From Porphyra umbilicalis (Eukaryota; Rhodophyta; Bangiophyceae; Bangiales; Bangiaceae): a stretch of 64,000 bases of DNA. The notes below the pieces were generated by a model. The model worked only from the letters and a program-made list of their open reading frames with translations. It was not told where the DNA came from and did not search any database. The stretch covers positions 541,090 through 605,089 of the forward strand of contig KV918769.1 of NCBI GenBank assembly GCA_002049455.2. The letters run 5' to 3'. The translations under genes were made by a program, and so were the position numbers. Positions within the stretch are counted from its first letter, which is position 1; the number at the start of each line of letters is the position of its first letter. Of this stretch, positions 24,101-34,870 are shown one piece after another.

Positions 24101-27100
24101 CGATAAGGGACAGCACCAACTTGCTCCCGCGCGGCGCACGACGGCTGCAAAAGTATCGCTGCATCCCCAAGAGACATTCCCGCGCGATGGCGCGGCGTGC
24201 AGAGCCCCGGGGAAGCCACTGGAGCCGCAAACAGGTGCGATAGTTTGCGATAGTTTGCGATAGTTGGTAATAATTGGGATGGCAGTGCCCCGAGGCGGGC
24301 CACCTTCCCCGCCCGCCTGTGCCATGCGCGAGCACCCGCGCGGCTGCCCTACACGCGGCAGAGCCGCCATTGACACCTCTGACGCCCTGGATGTACGTAT
24401 GACATTCTGCCGCCGGTGGGGCGTGCCATGCATGGCGTGCCAGTGCGATAAGGGACAGCACCAGCTTGCTCCCGTGCGGCGCACGACGGCTGCAAACGTA
24501 TCGCTGCATCCCCAAGAGACATTCCCGCGCGATGGCGAGGCGTGCAGAGCCCCGGGGAAGCCACTGGAGCCGCAAACAGGTGCGATAGTTTGCGATAGTT
24601 TGCGATAGTTGGTAATAATTGGGATGGCAGTGCCCCGAGGCGGGCCACCTTCCCCGCCCGCCTGTGCCATGCGCGAGCACCCGCGCGGCTGCCCTACACG
24701 CGGCAGAGCCGCCATTGACACCTCTGACGCCCTGGATGTACGTATGACATTCTGCCGCCGGTGGGGCGTGCCATGCATGGCGTGCCAGTGCTATAAGGGA
24801 CAGCACCAACTTGCTCCCGTGCGGCGCACGACGACTGCAAACGTATCGCTGCATCCCCAAGAGATATTCCCGCGCGATGGCGCGGCGTGCAGAGCCCCGG
24901 GGAAGCCACTGGAGCCGCAAACAGGTGCGATAGTTTGCGATAGTTTGCGATAGTTGGTAATAATTGGGATGGCAGTGCCCCGAGGCGGGCCACCTTCCCC
25001 GCCCGCCTGTGCCATGCGCGAGCACCCGCGCGGCTGCCCTACACGCGGCAGAGCCGCCATTGACACCTCTGACGCCCTGGATGTACGTATGACATTCTGC
25101 CGCCGGTGGGGCGTGCCATGCATGGCGTGCCAGTGCGATAAGGGACAGCACCAGCTTGCTCCCGTGCGGCGCACGACGGCTGCAAACGTATCGCTGCATC
25201 CCCAAGAGACATTCCCGCGCGATGGCGAGGCGTGCAGAGCCCCGGGGAAGCCACTGGAGCCGCAAACAGGTGCGATAGTTTGCGATAGTTTGCGATAGTT
25301 GGTAATAATTGGGATGGCAGTGCCCCGAGGCGGGCCACCTTCCCCGCCCGCCTGTGCCATGCGCGAGCACCCGCGCGGCTGCCCTACACGCGGCAGAGCC
25401 GCCATTGACACCTCTGACGCCCTGGATGTACGTATGACATTCTGCCGCCGGTGGGGCGTGCCATGCATGGCGTGCCAGTGCTATAAGGGACAGCACCAAC
25501 TTGCTCCCGTGCGGCGCACGACGGCTGCAAACGTATCGCTGCATCCCCAAGAGATATTCCCGCGCGATGGCGCGGCGTGCAGAGCCCCGGGGAAGCCACT
25601 GGAGCCGCAAACAGGTGCGATAGTTTGCGATAGTTTGCGATAGTTGGTAATAATTGGGATGGCAGTGCCCCGAGGCGGGCCACCTTCCCCGCCCGCCTGT
25701 GCCATGCGCGAGCACCCGCGCGGCTGCCCTACACGCGGCAGAGCCGCCATTGACACCTCTGACGCCCTGGATGTACGTATGACATTCTGCCGCCGGTGGG
25801 GCGTGCCATGCATGGCGTGCCAGTGCGATAAGGGACAGCACCAGCTTGCTCCCGTGCGGCGCACCACGGTTGCAAACGTATCGCTACATCCCAAGAGACA
25901 TTCCCGCGCGATGGCGCGGCGTGCAGAGCCCCGGGGAAGCCACTGGAGCCGCAAACAGGTGCGATAGTTTGCGATAGTTTGCGATAGTTGGTAATAATTG
26001 GGATGGCAGTGCCCCGAGGCGGGCCACCTTCCCCGCCCGCCTGTGCCATGCGCGAGCACCCGCGCGGCTGCCCTACACGCGGCAGAGCCGCCATTGACAC
26101 CTCTGACGCCCTGGATTACGTATGACATTCTGCCGCCGGTGGGGCGTGCCATGCATGGCGTGCCAGTGCGATAAGGGACAGCACCAACTTGCTCCCGCGC
26201 GGCGCACGACGGCTGCAAACGTATCGGTGCATCCCCAAGAGACATTCCCGCGCGATGGCGCGGCGTGCAGAGCCCCGGGGAAGCCACTGGAGCCGCAAAC
26301 AGGTGCGATAGTTTGCGATAGTTTGCGATAGTTGGTAATAATTGGGATGGCAGTGCCCCGAGGCGAGCCACCTTCCCCGCCCGCCTGTGCCATGCGCGAG
26401 CACCCGCGCGGCTGCCCTACACGCGGCAGAGCCGCCATTGACACCTCTGACGCCCTGGATGACGTATGACATTCTGCCGCCGGTGGGGCGTGCCATGCAT
26501 GGCGTGCCAGTGCGATAAGGGACAGCACCAGCTTGCTCCCGTGCGGCGCACAACGGTTGCAAACGTATCGCTACATCCCAAAGAGACATTCCCGCGCGAT
26601 GGCGCGGCGTGCAGAGCCCCGGGGAAGCCACTGGAGCCGCAAACAGGTGCGATAGTTTGCGATAGTTTGCGATAGTTGGTAATAATTGGGATGGCAGTGC
26701 CCCGAGGCGGGCCACCTTCCCCGCCCGCCTGTGCCATGCGCGAGCACCCGCGCGGCTGCCCTACACGCGGCAGAGCCGCCATTGACACCTCTGACGCCCT
26801 GGATGTACGTATGACATTCTGCCGCAGGTGGGGCGTGCCATGCATGGCGTGCCAGTGCGATAAGGGACAGCACCAACTTGCTCCCGCGCGGCGCACGACG
26901 GCTGCAAACGTATTTCTGCATCCCAAAGAGACATTCCCGCGCGATGGCGCGGCGTTCAGAGCCCCGGGGAAGCCACTGGAGCCGCAAACAGGTGCGATAG
27001 TTTGCGATAGTTTGCGATAGTTGGTAATAATTGGGATGGCAGTGCCCCGAGGCGGGCCACCTTCCCCGCCCGCCTGTGCCATGCGCGAGCACCCGCGCGG

Positions 27101-28933
27101 CTGCCCTACACGCGGCAGAGCCGCCATTGACACCTCTGACGCCCTGGATGTACGTATGACATTCTGCCGCAGGTGGGGCGTGCCATGCATGGCGTGCCAG
27201 TGCGATAAGGGACAGCGCCAACTTGCTCCCGCGCGGCGCACGACGGCTGCAAACGTATTGCTGCATCCCAAAGAGACATTCCCGCGCGATGGCGCGGCGT
27301 GCAGAGCCCCGGGGAAGCCACTGGAGCCGCAAACAGGTGCGATAGTTTGCGATAGTTTGCGATAGTTGGTAATAATTGGGATGGCAGTGCCCCGAGGCGG
27401 GCCACCTTCCCCGCCCGCCTGTGCCATGCGCGAGCACCCGCGCGGCTGCCCTACACGCGGCAGAGCCGCCATTGACACCTCTGACGCCCTGGATGTACGT
27501 ATGACATTCTGCCGCCGGTGGGGCGTGCCATGCATGGCGTGCCAGTGCTATAAGGGACAGCACCAACTTGCTCCCGTGCGGCGCACGACGACTGCAAACG
27601 TATCGCTGCATCCCCAAGAGATATTCCCGCGCGATGGCGCGGCGTGCAGAGCCCCGGGGAAGCCACTGGAGCCGCAAACAGGTGCGATAGTTTGCGATAG
27701 TTTGCGATAGTTGGTAATAATTGGGATGGCAGTGCCCCGAGGCGGGCCACCTTCCCCGCCCGCCTGTGCCATGCGCTAGCACCCACGCAGCTGCCCTACA
27801 CGCGGCAGAGCCGCCATTGACACATCTGACGCCCTGGATGTACGTATGATTTTCTGCCGCCGGTGGGGCGTGCCATGCATGACGTGCCATGCATGGCGTG
27901 CCAGTGCGATAAGGGACAGCATCAACTTGCTCCCGCGCGGCGCACGACGGCTGCAAACGTATCGCTGCATCCCCAAGAGACACTCCCGCGCGATGGCGCG
28001 GCGTGCAGAGCCCCGGGGAAGCCACTGGAGCCGCAAACAGGTGCGATAGTTTGCGATAGTTTGCGATAGTTGGTAATAATTGGGATGGCAGTGCCCCGAA
28101 GCGGGCCACCTTCCCCGCCCGCCTGTGCCATGCGCAAGCACCCGCGCGGCTGCCCTACACGCGGCAGAGCCGCCATTGACACCTCTGACGCCCTGGATGT
28201 ACGTATGACATTCTGCCGCAGGTGGGGCGTGCCATGCATGGCGTGCCAGTGCGATAAGGGACAGCACCAGCTTGCTCCCGCGCGGCGCACGACGGCTGCA
28301 AACGTATCGCTGCATCCCCAAGAGATATTCCCGCGCGATGGCGCGGCGTGCAGAGCCCCGGGGAAGCCACTGGAGCCGCAAACAGGTGCGATAGTTTGCG
28401 ATAGTTTGCGATAGTTGGTAATAATTGGGATGGCAGTGCCCCGAGGCGGGCCACCTTCCCCGCCCGCCTGTGCCATGCGCGAGCACCCGCGCGGCTGCCC
28501 TACACGCGGCAGAGCCGCCATTGACACCTCTGACGCCCTGGATGTACGTATGACATTCTGCCGCCGGTGGGGTGTGCCATGCATGGCGTGCCAGTGCGAT
28601 AAGGGACAGCACCAACTTGCTCCCGCGCGGCGCACGACGGCTGCAAAAGTATCGCTGCATCCCCAAGAGACATTCCCGCGCGATGGCGCGGCGTTCAGAG
28701 CCCCGGGCAAGCCACTGGAGCCGCAAACAGGTGCGATAGTTTGCGATAGTTTGCGATAGTTGGTAATAATTGGGATGGCAGTGCCCCGAGGCGAGCCACC
28801 TTCCCCGCCCGCCTGTGCCATGCGCGAGCACCCGCGCGGCTGCCCTACACGCGGCAGAGCCGCCATTGACACCTCTGACGCCCTGGATGTACGTATGACA
28901 TTCTGCCGCCGGTGGGGCGTGCCATGCATGGCG
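21106..28933. repeat. 345-bp satellite array, right block (about 22.7 copies)
   Basis: Same 345-bp unit as the other blocks, but nearly every copy carries 'atgcatggcgtgcc' where the left and middle blocks have 'atgcatgacgtgcc'. Copies are more varied than in the middle block and show higher-order patterns: a 690-bp pair at 24264-24953 is repeated at 24954-25643. The final copy is cut at gccatgcatggcgt (28933), where unique sequence begins. No gene is supported. Confidence 0.96.
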
Positions 28934-29335
28934 TCCTATCTCCTTGATCGCGCCCACCTACTACCCCAATGGCGGCCATGGCGGGAGCGACGCAGTGATA
29001 GCCGTGCTTTCCGAGCTTCTCACCGGCTTTGCTGGTGGCGCCGGTGTCCGACGAGAGGCGCCACAGCTAGCAATCTCATGACGCTAGCAAAGGTCACTGA
29101 CACTGGGCGCCGAGCCGTTGTGGTGGTGCCATGACAAGCAGAGTGTCTGGCGCTTTGTTTTCGTCACTGCAGCACGCACGGTGGTACTGTGTCCCCCAAC
29201 AAGCCAGAAAAATACTGTGCTCACCCATACCCGGATCAGTGCTTGACATGGGTGTGCGAGAAGCAAGACAAGGTACAGATGGACAGTCTAAATAGCAGAA
29301 CAGACTATGGACTGAAACTGCTACAGAGGCTATAC
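28934..29335. other. Unique sequence beside the satellite edge, no gene seen
   Basis: Base composition falls to a more balanced level than in the satellite. Only short open frames without recognisable motifs are present. I see no clear promoter, RNA gene or repeat. Confidence 0.5.
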
Positions 29336-29930
29336 CTACACAGTGTGAAAAACACAAACACCCACACCGCCACCCTCGGACACCAAACCCAACAGCCGCG
29401 TCTGCAGGTCAGCGACCGCAATCCAGATGCCCGCCACATTGGCCGAGTGTGCGCCACACCAATCACGGAAGGCAGCCGAGTGTTTGCGGCGGCTACACAT
29501 CTCAATCAAAATCAGTTCCTCCCTCACCACCGCCTGTGACATGACGGTGGATGCGTCGGAAGACGCGCCGCCGCTTCTGCAAAGCCGCAGGCGCAAAGCC
29601 ACCGATGGAATGAAGGGGACCAGAAGGGGCTCGTCGCCGGCCGTCTGAGACAAAAAGGACACCCCGTACGCACCCGCAGCGGGGCCGGCCCTGGAGGGTG
29701 CGCCGATGTTGGCTGACGTGCCGCGCCCGCCACCGCCACCACCGCCAGTAGCCGAACCACCCCTCCCGGCAGGAGCGACACCGTTTGTCGGCGCGCCTCC
29801 CCCACCACCGCCACTGCCCCCGCCCCCGCCGCCAGCGGTCCAGCCGCAACCGGCGCTGCCACCGCGGATCATGACCGACGCGACGCCCCCGCCACTACCC
29901 GCGTCACAAGAGAAAGCGCTCACGTCGGGG
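29336..29930 (-). CDS. Hypothetical protein with Gly-rich N-terminus (doubtful)
   Basis: An open frame of about 200 residues without a clear ATG start. The N-terminal half is Gly/Ala low complexity (29700-29860). The C-terminal ~110 residues look more like a real protein, with hydrophobic and charged alternation such as VVREELILIEMCSRRK and WIAVADLQTRLLGLV. The opposite strand of the low-complexity part reads as a poly-proline frame, so strand choice is uncertain. A pyrimidine-rich TTTTTGTCTCAG on the minus strand near 29645-29656 could be a splice acceptor, making the second half an internal exon. No family recognised. Confidence 0.25.
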
Positions 29931-30000
29931 ATCGAACCCACTTCATTCGCTGTCTCGCATCCGAAGCGGGAGACGCATGCGCTGTAGACCCGCCACGGGG
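29917..30000 (-). other. tRNA-like sequence (possible relic)
   Basis: On the minus strand the segment contains CGCTTCGGATGCGAG, close to the anticodon arm of tRNA-Pro(CGG), and GGGTTCGATCCCC, a good B-box/T-arm. The acceptor stem does not close, and the spacing between anticodon arm and T-arm is too long for a class I tRNA. It may be a decayed tRNA, a tRNA-derived SINE head or chance. Not called as a gene. Confidence 0.3.
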
Positions 30001-30659
30001 AGTTTTTATTGCAGTTACTCTGGCTATTTATCGACTTGCAGCGCTCTGCTTCGTTTGCCAGTTTGCCTTAGCACTGTATTTAAACGTAATTCTGTATCGA
30101 TTAAGAGACATTTGTTGGACGTTTGGCTAGTGGGGGCGGAAGCTCTCCGGGCTGTCTTCTTGTCGTGACAGAGCCGTGACAAGCCGTGTCCTATTCTCAC
30201 CTGGACGGAGACGAGAAATCGGCCCTTGTCACGAGCCTGGCTTTAGTGAGCACTGCGCTGGGTGGGGGCCGACGCGCTCTGGGGCGGACGGCTCGGGCGC
30301 GCGCGCCACGCCCGGAGGGACATGAAAATAACAACCAATGCAGTACGTAAAAAATGTAGCCACGTGCCAAGTGAAGCGAGACGCAGCATGTTTCAAGCCC
30401 GAATAATACTTCGGAACTTACACAAAAAGATGGTCTTCGATCACAGCACAACTCCAGGCCAGCGTATTTTCGCGTACGCGCTTTCACTTGCAGAAGTACA
30501 ATGGCATGCTTCCAAGCTCATGGGTCCGACGTGGTGTGCCCTGCTCCTCTCGCGGGCCACCACCCCGAGGCGTGAGGGCGGCCGGGTCTCGCTCCCCACC
30601 CCCGCGCTCCGTCCGCCCGCCCCCCATCGACGCCCAGCGGCATCGCGGCGGTTGCCACC
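30001..30659. other. Upstream region of the NDUFS7 gene
   Basis: Mixed-composition DNA with an AT-richer part (30000-30120, 30320-30430). A CCAAT element lies at about 30337 (aacaaccaatgcag). It probably includes the promoter and 5' leader of the downstream gene. No TATA box is evident. Confidence 0.4.
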
Positions 30660-31911
30660 ATGACGCTCTCCCTCCTTCCCCGCATGGCGGCGCCACTACG
30701 CCTCGCCGCCCGCGCCGCGGCGCCTGCGGCGGCGCCGTCTGCGGGCATCCTGACCCGCTGGGCTGCCTCTGCCGCGACGCCGACGCCCGCGCCCGGGGCG
30801 CTCGTCACCGGCTCGACGACGGCTGGCCCGAGCTACGCAACGACCGCGACGTCGTCGGCGCGCAATGCGCCGGTGGCCAACTTGCAGGGCGCGCAGCCGA
30901 TCGGCAACTCGGAATACGTGGTACGTTTGTGGGTGGTTGGTGCTGGCGACGGCGGGGCGCTCCTGGTTACGAGCCTTGTCTTTTGGGGGGATGGATTGTG
31001 CTCTGTCCGCGTGCTGAGCTGTTTGGGCATGCGGGAATCGGCCTGTCGTTGCAAGAGGGTTCGTCTGTCAGCGGCCTGGCGGGGTGAGGGCCGCCCGCAC
31101 AGGTCTTAACCCGGTCCATCTATTGCACGTGTTTTTTGCATGGTGCCCCCTCTACTGCCCTGCCATAAATGGCGTTGCTTTTACCCCGTAGGTGACGCGC
31201 CTGGATGACTTGGTCAACTGGGCGCGCAACAACTCGCTGTGGCCAATGACGTTTGGGCTGGCCTGCTGCGCCGTGGAGATGATGCACGCCGGCGCCGCGC
31301 GGTACGACTTGGACCGCTTTGGTATGATCTTCCGCCCGTCGCCGCGCCAGTCGGACGTGATGATTGTGGCGGGGACGCTGACCAACAAGATGGCGCCCGC
31401 CCTGCGCAAGGTCTATGACCAAATGCCCGAGCCGCGGTGGGTCATTTCCATGGGCAGCTGCGCCAACGGGGGTGGGTACGTTTTTGCTCTCTTGCATCTG
31501 GTGGTTCCGAGCCTGGATGGGGCAGCGCCTGTCGAGCTGTGGTGCCTCGTCATATGCCGCCCTAGTGGTATAGGGAGCTGCTGAGTCCTACACGTTTGGT
31601 CCATGTTGGAGGATGCGTCGTCTTCTTTGATTTGTTCTGACTTCTGACCGCCTGCTTTCCATTTTGTTATCTGTGTCTCTCGACGTCCATTCCAACTCAT
31701 GTGCGTCTTGGTGCTGCCCTCTCCATGCCTTTCGACCCGCAGGTACTACCACTACTCGTACTCTGTCGTCCGCGGCTGTGACCGCATCGTCCCGGTTGAC
31801 GTGTACGTCCCGGGCTGCCCGCCGACCGCTGAGGCCCTGCTGTACGGCCTCATGCAATTGCAGAAAAAGGTACGGCGCCAGAACACGATGCTGTCGTGGA
31901 TGAAGAAGTGA
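30660..31911 (+). CDS. NDUFS7: Mitochondrial complex I subunit NDUFS7 (PSST / NuoB-type), three exons
   Basis: Exons 30660-30920, 31192-31475 and 31743-31911 join in frame to 237 residues. The protein is the nuclear-coded subunit that holds iron-sulfur cluster N2 and, with the 49-kDa subunit, forms the quinone site in the matrix arm of NADH:ubiquinone oxidoreductase. The four cluster ligands are present: C112 and C113 in [11 protein letters not shown]177 in [10 protein letters not shown] and C207 in [10 protein letters not shown]. Residues 1 to about 75 are Ala/Arg/Ser-rich with no acidic residues, as in a mitochondrial presequence. The conserved core starts at [15 protein letters not shown], which spans the first splice. 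Both introns (271 and 267 bp) begin GTACGT and end AG; the second splits a Gly codon. The exact initiator is inferred, since an in-frame Met also occurs at residue 9. Length suits the family. Confidence 0.96.
30921..31191 (+). other. NDUFS7 intron 1
   Basis: 271 bp; donor GTACGTTTGT and acceptor ttaccccgtAG. Phase 0. Removing it restores the conserved EYVVTRLDDL segment. Confidence 0.93.
31476..31742 (+). other. NDUFS7 intron 2
   Basis: 267 bp; donor GTACGTTTTT and acceptor cgacccgcAG. Phase 2, within a Gly codon of the GGGYYHYSYS motif. Confidence 0.93.
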
Positions 31912-32407
31912 GCGTCGTGCGGTGCATGTGACCCAAACGTGGTGGATGTAGGCTCGTTTTGGTTTCTCGTGCCTTGCCCCGCGTTTGTTGGGAGTTTTCT
32001 GCTCGGCCCCTGTACATGTCTGTGGCTGTTCAAGTCGCCTCTCTGCCGCCCGTTGTGCTTCATCGAGTTCGTGGTCTCCGAAAGGTGCCAACGACGCGGC
32101 CTGCAGTTACTGGCTAGCCTGCAATGGGCGCCAAGACTCCTGTGCGGTTGTGTACTTTGTTGCTTCGGGGTTTCTCACTCCCACACCCATCGACAGCCAT
32201 GTTTATCATCCGCTTTACTCTCGCGCGTTGGATACACTGGCACCACAGTACTGCGATTGTTCAGAGGTACAGTAAACGGCGAGGGACGGCATATTGCATG
32301 CAAGTCGGCCCTCTCCACAGCGTGGACGCGTGGTACGCGAAAGACGCCCGCGCCAGCCACAGGCAAGTCACCTGTCAACGCACCTTCCTGCGTCCGACTC
32401 GCGCGCT
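31912..32407. other. Intergenic between convergent NDUFS7 and P450 genes
   Basis: The two genes converge, so this stretch should hold both 3' untranslated regions. It is T-rich just after NDUFS7. No canonical AATAAA was located and no further gene is supported. Confidence 0.5.
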
Positions 32408-34276
32408 TCACGCCCGTCGCCGCCGAAAGTTGAGCCACGCCCCCCCCTCGGGCACGAGCGCCATGCGGATGGCGAGCTTGAGCTCCCGCCCCGGCACCGG
32501 GAGCAGCTCCCACCCCGCCCCGAGCACCTGCACGACAATGGCCTTGACTTGCGACAGCGCCACGGGCCGCCCGAGGCAGCTGCGGTCGCCGGCCCCAAAC
32601 GGCAGGTGTGCGTAAGCGGTGCGCTTCCCCCCCCCGCCGTCGGGGCCGAGCCACCGTTCGACGCAAAAGTCGGCGGGGGTGACGCCCGGCGACGGCGGCG
32701 GCCACAGGCCTTCGTCTTGACCCATGCGGAGGACGTTGATGATGACGAGGGTGCCGGCGGGGATGACCATGTCGCCGTGCGTAAACTGCTTGCGGGGCGT
32801 GCGGGGGATGGCAAAGGAGGTGGGGAGGAGGCGCGACGATTCCGATACGACGGCCGACAGCAGCGGCAGCGCCTCAAGCTCCGTCGCGTTGAGCTGCTTG
32901 CGGGGGTGCCTGCGGCCGCCGCGTGCGGCCGCCGCGCCCCGCGGGTTGGTGCTCCCCGTGTCGCTGTCGCCGTCCCCGCGGCCGTCGGCGGCGGTGACCG
33001 TCTCGATTTCGGCCACGAGGTCGGCTTGCACCTTGGGGTGCGTCGCCAGGTGGTAAAAGACAAACGCGAGCGTCGCGGCGGTCGTGTCCGTCCCCGCAAA
33101 CGCAATCGTCACTGCATTGTCCATGATGTCAGCCTCGGAGATGGGGTCGACGGGCGGCGGCGCGTCGCCCGTGTCGCCGCCCGCGTCGAGGAGCACATCA
33201 AGGAGGGGTACGGGGGGCAGCGGCGGCGCGCCCGCCGCCCGTGCCGCCACTCGAGCCGCCCGCCGCCGCGCGAGGATGCGTTCAAACTCGGCGCGGATGG
33301 TCGCCTGCGCCGCCCACACCCGCCGGTTCTCCGCGGTCGGGAGCGACCACCAGAGCCGCCACGGGCGGCTGATGCGGCGGGGGAGGCCTTGCGTGATGGC
33401 GTACATGGCTTCAAAGAGGGGGCGGTGCGTCGACGGGGGAGCGGTCGCGTCAGCCGCCTCCGCCGCCACCGTCGACCCCGCGTCGGCCGTCTCCGCCGCC
33501 GCCGTCGACGCCGCTTTGGCAGAGATGGTTGCCCCTTGTGGCGGCGCGTCGTCCGCGTACAGCCGCCAATCCTCCCCAAAGGCGTAGCCGCCGAGGGACT
33601 CAAACAGAATCTCTTGTGACCAGGCCATCGTATCGACCGGCATGCCACCATCAGCGCCGTCGCCGTCGGGGCCAGATGGCGAGCCTGCTGCGTCCGCCAT
33701 GGCGGCCGCCGTCAGGCGGCCAAGCCCCCGGTCGACCGCCGCGCGGGTCATTGGGAGGGCGCCCTCCTTGCCGCTCGGCCACGCCCCACCCCCCCCGCCG
33801 CCTGCCACAGCGCTGTGTAGCAGGCGACGGATGCGGCGCCACGGGGACCCCTCAATCACAATGGCCGACCGCGGGTAGAGTGGCCCAAACACAAAGCGGA
33901 ACAGGTCCGAGTTGGACCACCCCCCCCGGGAGGCGGTGAAGATGGCTTCCGCCAACCCCGCGTCGGCGACGCTAACCATCACGCGGGGGCCGAGGTGGAG
34001 CTTGACGACCCGCCCATAGGTGGTGTGGAGGGCGTTGAAGGACTTGGGCAGGTTGTGCGCGTCGATATGAAAGACGTTGCCGACAAACGGGTAGGGCGGC
34101 GGGCCCGCAATACCCGTCGGCGGCGGCCGCCGCGTGTAGGTGTAGAGGACGACCGACGAGAGGAGCAGCAGCAGCAGCGTCGCGCCGACGGCGGTGCCAA
34201 ACGAGGGGCTGGCAGGCGCCTTGGCCGACAGCGCGTCGCCTGCCGTAGCTGCCGAGAAGGCCAGAAAGGCCTCCAT
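32408..34276 (-). CDS. Membrane-anchored cytochrome P450, intronless
   Basis: 622 residues from the ATG at 34274-34276. P450s are haem-thiolate monooxygenases that take electrons from a reductase on the ER membrane. Visible features: an N-terminal anchor (residues 27-48, LLLLLLSSVVLYTYT) followed by a Pro-rich hinge (RRPPPTGIAGPPPYPFVGN), a helix C WRRIRR motif (146-151), the I-helix oxygen-binding motif AGTDTT (394-399), the ExxR motif ESSR (479-482), FCVERW near 540 and the haem signature FGAGDRSCLG (560-569) with ligand C567. It is longer than the usual ~500 residues because of Gly- or Ala-rich inserts at about 158-167, 195-212, 250-282 and 425-460, probably surface loops. The frame stays open upstream of the ATG, but that part is Arg/Gly/Ala low complexity, so I chose the Met just before the anchor. 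Substrate cannot be told; a sterol, fatty acid or carotenoid role would be a guess. Confidence 0.93.
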   Translation of the reverse strand: MEAFLAFSAATAGDALSAKAPASPSFGTAVGATLLLLLLSSVVLYTYTRRPPPTGIAGPPPYPFVGNVFHIDAHNLPKSFNALHTTYGRVVKLHLGPRVMVSVADAGLAEAIFTASRGGWSNSDLFRFVFGPLYPRSAIVIEGSPWRRIRRLLHSAVAGGGGGGAWPSGKEGALPMTRAAVDRGLGRLTAAAMADAAGSPSGPDGDGADGGMPVDTMAWSQEILFESLGGYAFGEDWRLYADDAPPQGATISAKAASTAAAETADAGSTVAAEAADATAPPSTHRPLFEAMYAITQGLPRRISRPWRLWWSLPTAENRRVWAAQATIRAEFERILARRRAARVAARAAGAPPLPPVPLLDVLLDAGGDTGDAPPPVDPISEADIMDNAVTIAFAGTDTTAATLAFVFYHLATHPKVQADLVAEIETVTAADGRGDGDSDTGSTNPRGAAAARGGRRHPRKQLNATELEALPLLSAVVSESSRLLPTSFAIPRTPRKQFTHGDMVIPAGTLVIINVLRMGQDEGLWPPPSPGVTPADFCVERWLGPDGGGGKRTAYAHLPFGAGDRSCLGRPVALSQVKAIVVQVLGAGWELLPVPGRELKLAIRMALVPEGGAWLNFRRRRA

Positions 34277-34837
34277 GGCGGTGAGGCTTGGGAGAGCGGG
34301 GGGGGGGGGGGAGGGGGTGGTGGGTGGGTGGGAAGCGTGGGGGTAACGCCGGTGCGACGGACCCGCAGCGCTTTGACCAGTTTTGTGACTTGAATCGACG
34401 GCGGCGGCGGCCGCCGCCACGTGCACCACGCCGGGCGGCCGATCTAGAGACGCCCGGCCCGCGCGGGCTGGCGACGCGGCGGCCCAGCGGATGGCGACCA
34501 CGCGGCTGCACACGTGTGGCCGCGGGGCCGCCCCCGCGGCCGTCGTGGACGGGCGGCGGGTGTGGACCTTTTTTGTGTCCGCCGCGTGCCCCCGCCCCGG
34601 CCCCCGTCTGTGCCGCCCGCAGCCGCCCGCCGCCCGGCCGTCGGCGCCGCCCGCCCGCGCGCGCCGCGGCGCGCGTCGGGAACCAGCCCCGCCCGAGCGC
34701 ACCAAGCGGCGCCGCCGGGCGGGCGGGTGATGGCGCTGCGCCGGCTCGACCAGCGCCAGCGGCGGGGGGGGGGTGGCGTAGAAACACTGCCCACCGGTTT
34801 GATCGCCGCCGCCCCCGCGCGGCAGCCATACACGTGC

Positions 34838-34870
<33 letters not shown>

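Noticed and set aside
21093-25841. A 1,582-residue ORF in the right satellite block
   Set aside because: Same artefact. It shifts frame meaning wherever a unit has a 1-bp deletion, which a real gene would not tolerate.
1-28933. Regular repeats that might suggest a CRISPR array
   Set aside because: The period is 345 bp with no unique spacers, and the genome is eukaryotic; this is satellite DNA.
29645-29673. A 29-base GTGCGT...CAG 'intron' on the minus strand
   Set aside because: Far shorter than the 196-280-bp introns seen here; at most the AG is the acceptor of a longer intron.
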